NCBI GenBank assembly: GCA_021298395.1 | Contig: JAJTFH010000001.1 | Coordinates: 55,792 to 119,791, forward strand | Source: Gemmatimonadota bacterium | Lineage (GTDB): Bacteria; Gemmatimonadota; Gemmatimonadetes; Gemmatimonadales; Gemmatimonadaceae | Direction: 5' to 3' | Length of the DNA stretch: 64,000 bases | In this document: positions 35,780 to 44,230 of the stretch, piece after piece | How positions within the stretch are numbered: the stretch's first letter is position 1 | Layout: each line of letters opens with the position of its first letter | The notes under the pieces: generated by a model | Seen by the model: only the letters and a program-made list of their open reading frames with translations | What the model was told of the DNA's origin: nothing | Databases searched by the model: none | Position numbers and translations under genes: made by a program

Positions 35780-37209
35780 ACGCGCACCGCCTCGGTGGCG
35801 AGGCCCGCCTCGCCGGCGGCGAGGAGGATCGGACCGATCACCTCCGTGAGGAAGTCATCCACCTGCGCAGCGGCGCGCCCGATGAAGCGTGAGGGCTCGA
35901 GGGTGGCGCGCATCATGTCCACCGAGACGGGGAAGGCCGGGTCGATCGCGAGGCGATCCAGGAGGTCGTTCGGCACTCCGGCATCCTTCATCGCGCGCGC
36001 CGCCTCGATCGAGTGTCGGCGGATTACCTCATGCGCCTCCTGCCGGTCGCCCCCCGCTTTCACCGCCTGCACGATCAACGATTCCGTCGCCATGAAGGGG
36101 AGCTCTTCGGCGATGCGCGCCGCGATGCGTGCCGGATGCACCTCGAGCCCGCTGGCGACGTTCTCCATCAGGATCAGGATCGCGTCGGTCGCGAGGAAGG
36201 CCTCGGGGATCGTGAGCCGGCGGATGGCGGAGTCGTCGAGGGTCCGCTCGAAGTACTGCACTTGATGCGTCTGGTTCGCCGTCCCCGCGACCGTCTGCAC
36301 GAACCGCGCGAGGGAGTTGATCCGCTCCGAGCGCATCGGGTTCCGCTTGTACGCCATCGCACTCGACCCGATCTGCTCCTTCCCGAAGGGCTCCTCGATC
36401 TCACCGAACGACTGGAGCATGCGCATGTCGCTCGCGAACTTCGCCGCGCTCGTGGCGATCCCGGCGAGGAGGTCCATCACGTGGGCGTCCAGTTTGCGCG
36501 AGTAGGTCTGGCCGCTGACGGGGATCGAATGCGCGACCCCCATGCGCTGACAGACGGCGGCGTCGAGCGCGCGGACCTTGGCATGGTCGCCGCCCAGGAG
36601 CTCGAGGAAGCTCGCCTGCGTCCCGGTCGTCCCCTTCACCCCACGGAGCGGCAACGTCGCCAGTCGGTGATCGAGGTCGGCGAGGTCGAGTACGAGATCC
36701 TGCATCCAGAGCGTGGCGCGCTTGCCCACCGTGGTCAGCTGCGCCGACTGCAGGTGCGTGTAGCCGAGCGTCGGGAGGTCGCGCCAGGTCCGTGCGAAGG
36801 CCTCGAGCGCGCGGAGCACCGCGATCATGCGACCGCGTAACAGCTCTAGTCCGCGGCGCATCTGGATGAGATCACCATTGTCGGTGACAAAGCAGCTCGT
36901 CGCGCCGAGGTGGATCACCCCGCGCGCCGCCGGCGCCACATCCCCGAAGGCGTGCACATGCGCCATCACGTCATGACGGAAACGGCGCTCATACTCGGCG
37001 ACGGCCGCGAAGTCGATGTCGTCGAGGTGCGCGCGCATCTGGACGAGCGCCTCCTCGGGGATCGCGATCCCGAGCTCACGCTCCGATTCGGCGAGGGCAA
37101 GCCAGAGCCGACGCCAGAGCCCGTGCCGGGTCTGGGGGCTGAAGAGCGTCAGCATCGCCTGCGAGGCGTAGCGCTCGGCCAGCGGGGAGCGATAGGTGTC
37201 GTGACTCAT
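35776..37209 (-). CDS. purB: Adenylosuccinate lyase
   Basis: A 477-residue fumarase/aspartase-superfamily enzyme used twice in purine synthesis (SAICAR and adenylosuccinate cleavage). The signature loop is [15 protein letters not shown]; other blocks are [26 protein letters not shown] and [12 protein letters not shown]. Its size and the SAMAYKRNP form match the human-type rather than the E. coli-type enzyme. The ATG overlaps the htrA stop (ATGA). Confidence 0.95.
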   Translation of the reverse strand: MSHDTYRSPLAERYASQAMLTLFSPQTRHGLWRRLWLALAESERELGIAIPEEALVQMRAHLDDIDFAAVAEYERRFRHDVMAHVHAFGDVAPAARGVIHLGATSCFVTDNGDLIQMRRGLELLRGRMIAVLRALEAFARTWRDLPTLGYTHLQSAQLTTVGKRATLWMQDLVLDLADLDHRLATLPLRGVKGTTGTQASFLELLGGDHAKVRALDAAVCQRMGVAHSIPVSGQTYSRKLDAHVMDLLAGIATSAAKFASDMRMLQSFGEIEEPFGKEQIGSSAMAYKRNPMRSERINSLARFVQTVAGTANQTHQVQYFERTLDDSAIRRLTIPEAFLATDAILILMENVASGLEVHPARIAARIAEELPFMATESLIVQAVKAGGDRQEAHEVIRRHSIEAARAMKDAGVPNDLLDRLAIDPAFPVSVDMMRATLEPSRFIGRAAAQVDDFLTEVIGPILLAAGEAGLATEAVRV

Positions 37210-38636
37210 CGGATGCGGAAGTCAGTGGAATAGATCATGCCGGCGCGCTCGACGAACATCCGCACCGGTCCGCCGCCCCCCGCGCCTTCGATCAGGCGCG
37301 CCGCCTGCGGCGCATCGGCGACCGGGGTGCGGTTGATCTGGACGATCACATCGCCGGGGCGAAGACCGAGCGCCTGTTCGACGCGGTCGGAGACCTGGAC
37401 CACGACCGCGCCCTGTGCGGAGCGGATCCCGCGCTCGACGCGGATGGCCGGGGTGAGGGAGATCAACTGGAGCTCGCGGAGCACCGCCACGCGTTCGGCG
37501 CTCGCGTCAGGGAGGTCCTTCACGGCGACGGTGATGCGGCGCTCACGATTATCGCGGCGCACCATGAGCGTGGCGTTCTCACCGACGCGGAGGTCGAGGA
37601 GCTCCGCCTCCCAGTCGTAGGCGTTGCGCACGACGCGATCGCGGCTGCGCGTGATGATATCACCCGTCCGGAGCCCGGCGGCCTCAGCGGGACTCCCCGG
37701 GACGATCCGCTCAATCGTCGCGCCAGCATTCAACGTACCGCGTGCCGCGGTCGCCTGCGTCTGCTCGACCTTCACCCCGATCCACGGCCGTCGCACGCTC
37801 CCATGGGCGAGGAGATCCTCCGCGACGCGGCGCGCCCGATCGATCGGGATCGCGAAGCCGAGGCCGATGGAGCCACCGGATGGGCTGTAGATCGAGCTGT
37901 TCACCCCGACCACCTCGCCCGAGGCGGAGACGAGCGGTCCCCCGGAGTTCCCCGGATTGATCGAGGCGTCGGTTTGGATCATGTCGACGTACACCCCCGG
38001 GCCATCGCCGCGCCCGGTGAGATTGCGCCCGACACCGCTCACGACGCCTACCGTGACGGAGGGTTCGGAGTTGCCGAGGAGGAAGCCGTAGGGGTTGCCG
38101 ATGGCGACGACCCATTCGCCGATGAGGAGGTCGCGCGACGTCCCGAGCGGGGCGACGGGGAGGTTCGTGGCGTCGATGCGGAGGACCGCGAGGTCGTTCA
38201 ACTCATCGGCGCCGACGAGGGTCGCGGGATAGGTGGTCCCGTCGCGGAGCGCGACGTTGATCTTCGACGCCCCCGACACCACATGGGCGTTGGTGACGAT
38301 CACGCCGCTCGCCTGCACGATGAACCCAGAGCCGATTCCGGCGGCGACCTGCTCTCCTGAGCGGGTGCCGAAAAAGAAGTCGTAGGGGGTCGCCGCGGCG
38401 CGCTCGACGCGTTCCGTCTGCACCGTGACGACGGCAGGAGAGACGCGCGCGACGGCCGTGGTGATGGCGGTGCGTCGGCTCGCCGCGACGTTTGCGGTGA
38501 GGCTGTCGGCCGCCCCCGGCGCGACCCGCGCAGCGGGGCGCTGCGCGATCGAGGACTCCGGCGTCGCCCCATCGCAGGCCGCGAGGAGGACGAAGAGCAG
38601 GGTATGCCCCCGGCGCCACACCGACCGACGGCTCAT
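37206..38636 (-). CDS. HtrA/DegP-type serine protease with two PDZ domains, predicted lipoprotein
   Basis: A 476-residue trypsin-like envelope protease. A signal sequence ending in a lipobox (LLAAC, Cys21) predicts lipid anchoring. The triad is H118 (NAHVV), D148 (NDLAV) and S231 (GNSGGPL). Two PDZ domains follow (about 275-365 and 385-470). HtrA proteins degrade or refold damaged envelope proteins. The ATG at 38636 overlaps the preceding stop; the much longer frame to 39539 crosses other genes and is not used. A protease between truA and purB is an unusual operon partner. Confidence 0.93.
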   Translation of the reverse strand: MSRRSVWRRGHTLLFVLLAACDGATPESSIAQRPAARVAPGAADSLTANVAASRRTAITTAVARVSPAVVTVQTERVERAAATPYDFFFGTRSGEQVAAGIGSGFIVQASGVIVTNAHVVSGASKINVALRDGTTYPATLVGADELNDLAVLRIDATNLPVAPLGTSRDLLIGEWVVAIGNPYGFLLGNSEPSVTVGVVSGVGRNLTGRGDGPGVYVDMIQTDASINPGNSGGPLVSASGEVVGVNSSIYSPSGGSIGLGFAIPIDRARRVAEDLLAHGSVRRPWIGVKVEQTQATAARGTLNAGATIERIVPGSPAEAAGLRTGDIITRSRDRVVRNAYDWEAELLDLRVGENATLMVRRDNRERRITVAVKDLPDASAERVAVLRELQLISLTPAIRVERGIRSAQGAVVVQVSDRVEQALGLRPGDVIVQINRTPVADAPQAARLIEGAGGGGPVRMFVERAGMIYSTDFRIR

Positions 38637-39298
38637 CGCGTGCGCCGGGGTCGGGCTCGCCGCGCGACATCGACCAGGAACCGGTCGACGGCACGATCGG
38701 TGAGCGGATGGTTCACGAGCGCCCGTAACATGTCGGGTGTGACCACCGCGGCGTCGGCCCCGGCGGCGCCCATCGCACTCAGCCGGAGCGCGGTGGTCGG
38801 GCCGGCGGCGACGAGATCGCATTCCAACGACGCGCGGTCGAGCATCGCCCGCAGCGGGACCAACACCGATTCCCCCGGGTGGTCGATCGCGTCGAGGGCG
38901 TCGACGGGGACCACCACATGTGCCGCTCCGGCCTTGGCCGCGAGGAGTCCTTGGGCCGCCGAATGGACGAAGGTCGCGGCGCAGCGGATCCCGTCGCGGC
39001 TCAGCCGGCGAAAGGCGGGGAGCGCATCCTCGACCAAGGGGATGGCGATGATGACCTGTTCCGCCACGCGTCGCAGGGCGCGCGCCCCTCGCATCAGCTC
39101 CGTTGATGTCAGCGCGCCAACGCTCGCGAAGATCGGCACCGGGGCGAGACTGGCGAGTTCCGAGAGGATCTCCAGCGGATCGGCCTGCGGGACCTCCTCG
39201 GCGAGCACGCGCGGCGTCGCGACGATGCCATCGATCAGGCCGCTCTGCACGGCCCAGCGAATCTGATCGGGGTCGACGGTGGCGAGGTAGAGGCGCAT
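38633..39298 (-). CDS. Transaldolase/FSA-family protein lacking the catalytic residues (putative pseudoenzyme)
   Basis: A 221-residue protein whose whole length follows the small transaldolase / fructose-6-phosphate aldolase barrel. The similar parts include LYL-T near the start, AAQGLLAAKAGA and a C-terminal NHPLTDRAVDRFLVD. Counting from Met without gaps against remembered E. coli FsaA, the catalytic Asp6 is Ala6, Asn28 is Thr28 and the Schiff-base Lys85 is Ala85 (VIIAIPL instead of VVKVP). The Tyr and Arg near 131-134 and the phosphate-binding SF/SxR segment are also changed. It therefore cannot be a normal aldolase. It overlaps truA by one base and htrA by four. Function unknown. Confidence 0.82.
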   Translation of the reverse strand: MRLYLATVDPDQIRWAVQSGLIDGIVATPRVLAEEVPQADPLEILSELASLAPVPIFASVGALTSTELMRGARALRRVAEQVIIAIPLVEDALPAFRRLSRDGIRCAATFVHSAAQGLLAAKAGAAHVVVPVDALDAIDHPGESVLVPLRAMLDRASLECDLVAAGPTTALRLSAMGAAGADAAVVTPDMLRALVNHPLTDRAVDRFLVDVARRARPRRTR

Positions 39299-40086
39299 CA
39301 GGCGGGGAGGTACAGGTCGGCGGGGTAGGTGACTTCCTCGAGCGAGAGCCCGGTGGGTGCGGCGGGCGGAGCGACCTCATCGTTGGTCTCGGCCACGAGG
39401 AGGGTAAGGAAGGCCTCGCGGGTCCGCTTGCCGCTCGCGGTCTCGAGCATCGTCGCGACGAGAAAGCGCACCATGTGGTGCAGGAATCGATTCGCCTGGA
39501 TCTCGAAGACGAGGTCCCCGGGCTCGTCGGGTGCGGCATCGACCCAGCGGGCGAGGGTCACCGTGCAGCGATGGTCGTCCTCGGCGGGGGCGGTCCCGCG
39601 GACGGCGAAGCCGCGGAAGACGTGCGTGCCGAGGAGCCGGGCCGCGCACCAATCGAGCGTCTCGCGGTCGAGTGGGGTGCCCTCATAGGGTGTCGCCCAG
39701 CGTCGGCGAAAGGGAGAGGCAGCCTCGGGACGCGTACCGAGGGTGTAGCGGTAGCGACGCGCCACGGCACTGAAGCGGGCATGGAAGTCGGGGCGCATCT
39801 CGTGCGCCGAGGCGACCCAGAGGTCCGCGGGGAGCTGTTGGTTCATCACGCGGCGGAGCCGCTGCGGTTCCCAGTGCGGTGCGACGGTGACACCGGCCGC
39901 CTGACCGCGGGCATGTACGCCGGCGTCGGTGCGACCCGCTCCCGTCACCCGGATCGGGACGCCGTGCAGACGTCCGAGCGTCTCCTCGAGGACACCCTGC
40001 ACCGTGCGGAGACCGGGTTGGAGTTGCCACCCGGCGAATGCGGTCCCGTCATAGTGCAGGACCAGTTGCACGCATCGCTCCGCCAT
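39298..40086 (-). CDS. truA: tRNA pseudouridine(38-40) synthase
   Basis: A 262-residue TruA, which modifies uridines 38-40 in the anticodon arm. The catalytic Asp is D54 in GRTDAGVHA; the N-terminal VLHYDGTAFAGWQLQP and RFLHHMVRFLVATML are also typical. It is the first gene of the 13-gene minus-strand run, directly after a predicted leaderless promoter and the lexA terminator. Confidence 0.95.
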   Translation of the reverse strand: MAERCVQLVLHYDGTAFAGWQLQPGLRTVQGVLEETLGRLHGVPIRVTGAGRTDAGVHARGQAAGVTVAPHWEPQRLRRVMNQQLPADLWVASAHEMRPDFHARFSAVARRYRYTLGTRPEAASPFRRRWATPYEGTPLDRETLDWCAARLLGTHVFRGFAVRGTAPAEDDHRCTVTLARWVDAAPDEPGDLVFEIQANRFLHHMVRFLVATMLETASGKRTREAFLTLLVAETNDEVAPPAAPTGLSLEEVTYPADLYLPA

Positions 40087-40093
40087 CTGGGGA

Positions 40094-40123
40094 AAGGTAC
40101 CCGGGGCGGGGGGGGCACTTCAA
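40094..40123 (-). promoter_or_regulatory. putative leaderless promoter of the truA-pur operon
   Basis: On the minus strand TTGAAG (40123-40118) and TACCTT (40099-40094) are 18 bp apart, and seven bases separate the -10 from the truA ATG at 40086. If correct, this promoter could drive about 15 kb down to the thioesterase gene. The spacer is a long C-run. Confidence 0.5.
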
Positions 40124-40124
40124 G

Positions 40125-40159
40125 CAAAATCCCTCGGCACGAGGCGGTCGCGCCGAGGG
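40125..40159 (-). terminator. intrinsic terminator after lexA
   Basis: Reading the minus strand, CCCTCGGC (40159-40152) and GCCGAGGG (40138-40131) form a perfect 8-bp stem with a 13-base loop, followed by ATTTTGC (40130-40124). The T-run leads straight into the truA -35. This is the only hairpin in the window with a clear T-run, so lexA is predicted to be a separate transcript. Confidence 0.6.
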
Positions 40160-40200
40160 ATTGTTCTCATCGGAGCGATCGGGTCGCCCCGGGGTCGCTC

Positions 40201-40230
40201 GGGAGGGCTCGGGAGGGCTCGGGAGGGCGT
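40201..40230. repeat. short tandem repeat of GGGAGGGCTC with G-quadruplex potential
   Basis: Three tandem 10-base units, the last ending GT instead of TC, lie directly after the lexA stop. On the plus strand this gives six GGG runs with loops of 1 and 3 bases, a classical G-quadruplex pattern; the lexA transcript carries the C-rich complement. With 40087-40200 it makes up the 146-base lexA-truA gap. Confidence 0.65.
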
Positions 40231-40232
40231 GG

Positions 40233-40841
40233 TCAGTAGCGCCGGAGCACCCCGACGACGATCCCCTGCACGCGGACCTGATCCTGCTGCACGTAGATCG
40301 GGGCCATGGAGGCGTTGGCCGGCTGCAGGCGCACCCGACCGTCGCGCTCGCGGTAGTAGCGCTTGACCGTCGCTCCCGACTCCTCGACCATCGCGATGAC
40401 CATCTCCCCGTTGTCGGCGGCAGGGCGGTCGTGGACGACCACCATGTCCCCGTCGGCGATCTGATCCTCGATCATCGAGTTCCCACGCACGCGGAGCACA
40501 TAGTGTCCGCCGGGGCGGCGGACGAAATCCTCGGGGACCGCGATCGTCTCCGTCGCTTCGAACGCCTCGATCGGGAGGCCGGCCGCGACGGCGCCTAGGA
40601 CCGGGAGCTCCACCGAGCGAGGGAAGGCCTCCGAGGGGAGGATCTCGATCGCGCGGCTCTCGTTGTAGCTCCGCTTGATGTACCCCTTCCGCTCGAGGTT
40701 GCTCAGGTGTTCGTGCACCGTCGCGAGCGAGGTGTAGCCGAAGCGCTCGGCGATCTCCTCGAAGCTCGGGGCATAGCCATTCGCGTCCCCATACTGCGTG
40801 AGGAAGTCGAGGATCTCGCGTTGCTTCTTGGTCAGCGGCAT
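40233..40841 (-). CDS. lexA: LexA repressor
   Basis: A 202-residue SOS repressor. It has an N-terminal winged helix (LTKKQREILDFL, then TSLATVHEHLSNLERKGYI), the Ala87-Gly88 self-cleavage site in GAVAAG, the catalytic Ser122 (RGNSM) and Lys160 (ATVKRYY). Length and residue spacing match E. coli LexA (202 aa). RecA filaments would trigger its cleavage after DNA damage. The ATG at 40841 is chosen because the upstream frame extension has no LexA similarity and overlaps the divergent promoter region. Confidence 0.95.
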   Translation of the reverse strand: MPLTKKQREILDFLTQYGDANGYAPSFEEIAERFGYTSLATVHEHLSNLERKGYIKRSYNESRAIEILPSEAFPRSVELPVLGAVAAGLPIEAFEATETIAVPEDFVRRPGGHYVLRVRGNSMIEDQIADGDMVVVHDRPAADNGEMVIAMVEESGATVKRYYRERDGRVRLQPANASMAPIYVQQDQVRVQGIVVGVLRRY

Positions 40842-40912
40842 GGGTCCGGTCCGTCGCAAGGGTGGTCGGTCGTCGCGCCTGCACAGCGAGGACGCCCGAA
40901 GATGTCCCGAAG

Positions 40913-40943
40913 TAACCGTAGCCGAACAAAGGGCGAAGCGCAA
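40913..40943 (-). promoter_or_regulatory. putative lexA promoter with overlapping SOS-box-like direct repeat
   Basis: On the minus strand TTGCGC (40943-40938) and TACGGT (40920-40915) are 17 bp apart. GTTC-N7-GTTA (40927-40913) overlaps the -10 and resembles the GTTC-N7-GTTC SOS box known from alphaproteobacteria. LexA autoregulation would be expected, but the operator sequence for this lineage is not known to me. The plus-strand gene at 41003 may use TAGGGT (40982-40987), for which no good -35 is seen. Confidence 0.35.
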
Positions 40944-41002
40944 CCGGTTCGTCAAGCTGGCGCGACCTTTCCGCACGGCGTTAGGGTTCTGGGGCGACCA
41001 TC

Positions 41003-42769
41003 ATGACCGCACCGCTGACGACCCCGACCCAGGAAGGTGCGCCACCGCCGTTCGATCCTGCGGGGGTCGTCGATCTGTTCCGGACCCTGGACAAAGCCCT
41101 CCGGGCCATCCAGCTCTACCTGCCGAACAATCCGAGCTACCAGCGTGCCGTAGATGCGGCGCGCCAGGCCTTCGCTCCGATCTGGGACCAGGCGGACGAG
41201 CTCCGCGTGGTGATCGCCGATACGCGGCTTGTCTGGTCGGGTGTCGTGGTCCATGAGCATCGGGAGAAGGGCGGTGACTCGCTCCCGTGGCTCTTGTATA
41301 AGGATGGCATCCGAGAACTGACCTTCCTGAAGGGGTTCGAGGCGGCGGAGGAGTTGCCGGCGCTGTTGCAGGCCCTCGCACAATCACGGCGAGCCCAGGC
41401 GCATGAAGACGACCTGCTGACCCTGCTGTGGGAGCAGGGGTTCTCCTCCGTGACGTACCGCTACGTGGAGCTCCGCGAGCCGATGCCGCCGATCGACGCG
41501 GCGGTGATGCGCGGGGATCAGGCGGTCCCGTCAGGCACGATACTCGAGCCGATCAAGGAGGCGATCGCCGAAGCCCACGAGGAGATCTCGGCGATGCAGG
41601 AGGCGTCGGGGACGCCCCCTGGGGAGCTCCCCGCGGATGTGGTGAAGCTTTCGGATTTCGAATCGTCGCCGTACTTCCTCGATCATCGTGAGATCGAGTA
41701 CCTCCGGCAGGAGGCGTTGCGCGAGTATCGGCTCGATCTGCGCCGGCAGGTCGTCTCGGCGCTCCTCGACGTGTTGGAGTACCACGCGAATGCCGCGATC
41801 CGGAACGAGGTCGCAGATCATCTGGAGACGATGATCGGATACCTGCTCTCCGTCGGGCACTATGCATCCGTCGCGTACCTGCTTCGTGAGACGCGCGCGA
41901 TCGCCACGCGCTCGCGGAATATGGGACCTGCCGAGCAGCAGCGGTTGGTGCGCATCGAGCTCCGGCTCAACGAGCCCGAGGTGTTGGCGCGCATGTTCCA
42001 GTCGCTGGAGGAGTCGCCCGCCCTTCCCCTGTCCCAAGATCTCGCGGATCTCTTCTCGTACCTCCCCCCCGCCTCGCTCCCGCTCCTGTTGGCCTTCCAG
42101 GCTCGCTCCCGGCACAGCGGGTTGCGTCCGGTGTTGGCGACGGCGGCCCAGCAGATGGCCGAGCGGAGCGCCGCAGTGCTGATCGGGACGATCAAGGATG
42201 AGCGGGGGCCGGTGTCAGTGGCGGCGATCCGCCTTGCCGGGATCACGAAGGCGCAGGGGGCGATTCCCGTCTTGGCGGAGATCGTCGCGGTGGCCCCCGC
42301 GACGCGCGTGCGTCTCGCGGCCGTGACCGCCCTCGTCGAGATCGCCACCCCACCCGCGATGTCAGCGGTCGCCATGGCACTCGAGGATGCAGACCGGGAG
42401 ATCCGCCTGTCGGCGGCGCGTGCCTTGGCGGCGCGACCCCATCGGCCGGCGGTCGCGATGATCGAGGCCTATTGTAAGGGGCCGCAGCTCACGGTGGCCG
42501 ACCGGATCGAACGCATCACCGCGTTCGAGTGCTACGGGCTCCACTGTGGCGACGCTGGGGTCCCGTGGCTCTCGGAGCTGCTCGTGGGCAAGGGGCGCCT
42601 CTTCGCCCGGAAGGTGCCGTCGGAGACACGCGCGTGCGCGGCGATCGCGCTGGGACGGGTCGGTACGGCGGCCGCGCAGGCGACACTCCGATCGGTGGCG
42701 AATGATGCGGACGTGGTGGTGCGGAGCGCGGTAGGGCGCGCGTTGCGCGAGGGTGGGCGTCGGCGATGA
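41003..42769 (+). CDS. HEAT-repeat protein with an N-terminal module shared with the next gene
   Basis: A 588-residue soluble protein. Residues about 20-130 form a module (LRAIQLYLPNNPSYQRAV, later GIRELTFLKGFEAAEELPALLQAL) that resembles the N-terminus of the HD-GYP-type protein encoded next. A charged linker follows (about 180-235). The C-terminal two-thirds are helical HEAT/PBS-like repeats (PVLAEIVAVAPATRVRLAAVTALVEIA and similar). HEAT arrays usually bind proteins. It overlaps the next gene by ATGA, so the two are probably partners. No enzymatic motif is visible. Confidence 0.72.
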   Translation: MTAPLTTPTQEGAPPPFDPAGVVDLFRTLDKALRAIQLYLPNNPSYQRAVDAARQAFAPIWDQADELRVVIADTRLVWSGVVVHEHREKGGDSLPWLLYKDGIRELTFLKGFEAAEELPALLQALAQSRRAQAHEDDLLTLLWEQGFSSVTYRYVELREPMPPIDAAVMRGDQAVPSGTILEPIKEAIAEAHEEISAMQEASGTPPGELPADVVKLSDFESSPYFLDHREIEYLRQEALREYRLDLRRQVVSALLDVLEYHANAAIRNEVADHLETMIGYLLSVGHYASVAYLLRETRAIATRSRNMGPAEQQRLVRIELRLNEPEVLARMFQSLEESPALPLSQDLADLFSYLPPASLPLLLAFQARSRHSGLRPVLATAAQQMAERSAAVLIGTIKDERGPVSVAAIRLAGITKAQGAIPVLAEIVAVAPATRVRLAAVTALVEIATPPAMSAVAMALEDADREIRLSAARALAARPHRPAVAMIEAYCKGPQLTVADRIERITAFECYGLHCGDAGVPWLSELLVGKGRLFARKVPSETRACAAIALGRVGTAAAQATLRSVANDADVVVRSAVGRALREGGRRR

Positions 42770-44229
42770 GCGAACGGATGCGACCGACCTCCGGGGGGAT
42801 GCCCGCCCAAGCTGACCGGGTCATCCGCGAGGCCGGGCGGACGTTCCTGTTCGGCCTGTATGCCGTCCTGCGGAACCTGCGCCTCTACCCGCTCGAGAAC
42901 GCGACGGTCCAGAAGTCGCTGCAGGAGTTCACGAGGTTCGTCGAGCAGCTGGTGCGCGAGGAGGGGGAGTGCGAGTTCCGCGTCCAAGGGGAGTACCTCT
43001 TCCTCAATGCCACGCGCATGAAGCTCGACCTCGACAACTTTACGAGCTTCTCGTTCATACTCGGCCGTTTGCGCGAGGTGAACATCGGGACCATCCACAT
43101 GAGGTCGGCCCCCTCGACCCCCCAGTGGACGGTGTTGCTGACCTTCGTGGTCGATCCACCAGATGGGTCGTCGATGGAGCGGCTCCAGATGCTCGAGGCG
43201 CGGCTCGAGGAGTCGCTCGTCGAGGTCTTCGAGCTGCGTCCGCTCGATGTATCGCCCGAGGAGTCGATCGAGGCCGCTGGCTCCAAGGCGCGCGCGAAGC
43301 GCGTCTATGAGCAGTCGGTCGGTGCCTCCAAAGAGGTCATGACGGCGCTCCGGCTCGGCAAGGGCGCCAACATCAAGAAGGTCAAACGCGTGGTGCAGGG
43401 CATCGTCGACCAGATCCTCACCGATGAGGCCGCGCTCGTCGGGTTGACGACGATCCGCGACTACGACGACTACACCTTCACGCATTGTGTGAACGTCTGC
43501 ATCTTCTCCATCGCGCTCGGGCGCCGTCTCGGGCTCACCCGCGTGCAGCTCTACGATCTTGGGATCGCCGGTCTCTTCCACGACATCGGGAGGTCGCGCG
43601 TCCCCATCGAGATTATCCAGAAGCCTGACCTGCTCACGGAGGAGGAGTGGCGTGTCGTCGCCTCGCATCCCTGGCTCGGGGTGCTCATGCTCTTCAATCT
43701 GAAGGAACAGGCCGAACTCCCGTACCGGACGATGTTGGTGTCGTATCAGCATCACATGAAGCGCGACCTCAGCGGCTATCCGCGCTCCCCGCGGATGTCG
43801 GACATGACCTTTTTTAGCAAGATCGTCGCGGTCGCGGATGCGTTCGATGCCGCGACCTCGCGGCGGGCCTACACGGAGACGGCGAAGCACCCGGCCGCCG
43901 TGCTCCGGGAGATGCGCGATGATCCTCGTCGCGGCATGGATCCGGTGATCGTCAAAGCGTTCGTCTCGCTGCTCGGCGTCTATCCGGTGGGGACCTGCGT
44001 GGTGCTCGACACGATGGAACTCGGCATCGTCGAGCGCGTGAACCCGGTACCCGAGATGGGTGCGCGCCCGATCGTGCGCGTCATCAGCGACCGCACGGGG
44101 CGGGTGCAGTTCCCGGGCACGAGCGCCGATCTCGCCGACCGCGCCCCCGATGGCCGTTATGCGCGCTCGATCATAAAGGTCGTCGAGGCGGAGCGCTTCT
44201 CGGTCCGCGTCAGCGATTACTTCGTCTAA
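42766..44229 (+). CDS. HD-GYP-type phosphodiesterase-like protein
   Basis: A 487-residue protein. The N-terminus (about 20-140) carries the LRNLRLYPLENATVQKSL module shared with the upstream HEAT protein. The C-terminal HD domain (about 235-410) has HDIGR, SHPWLG, the His-His of YQHHMKRD, GYP and KIVAVADAFDAATSRRAY. Metal ligands seem intact, but the usual HHERxDGxGYP is altered to HHMKRDLSGYP. Typical HD-GYP enzymes hydrolyse cyclic di-GMP; activity here is likely but not certain. No receiver or membrane domain is present, so its control may come through the shared N-terminal module. Confidence 0.82.
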   Translation: MSERMRPTSGGMPAQADRVIREAGRTFLFGLYAVLRNLRLYPLENATVQKSLQEFTRFVEQLVREEGECEFRVQGEYLFLNATRMKLDLDNFTSFSFILGRLREVNIGTIHMRSAPSTPQWTVLLTFVVDPPDGSSMERLQMLEARLEESLVEVFELRPLDVSPEESIEAAGSKARAKRVYEQSVGASKEVMTALRLGKGANIKKVKRVVQGIVDQILTDEAALVGLTTIRDYDDYTFTHCVNVCIFSIALGRRLGLTRVQLYDLGIAGLFHDIGRSRVPIEIIQKPDLLTEEEWRVVASHPWLGVLMLFNLKEQAELPYRTMLVSYQHHMKRDLSGYPRSPRMSDMTFFSKIVAVADAFDAATSRRAYTETAKHPAAVLREMRDDPRRGMDPVIVKAFVSLLGVYPVGTCVVLDTMELGIVERVNPVPEMGARPIVRVISDRTGRVQFPGTSADLADRAPDGRYARSIIKVVEAERFSVRVSDYFV

Positions 44230-44230
44230 G

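Noticed and set aside
37206..39539. A 777-residue frame containing htrA
   Set aside because: The upstream part overlaps the FSA-like gene and truA in another frame and has no protease similarity; the lipoprotein signal begins at 38636.
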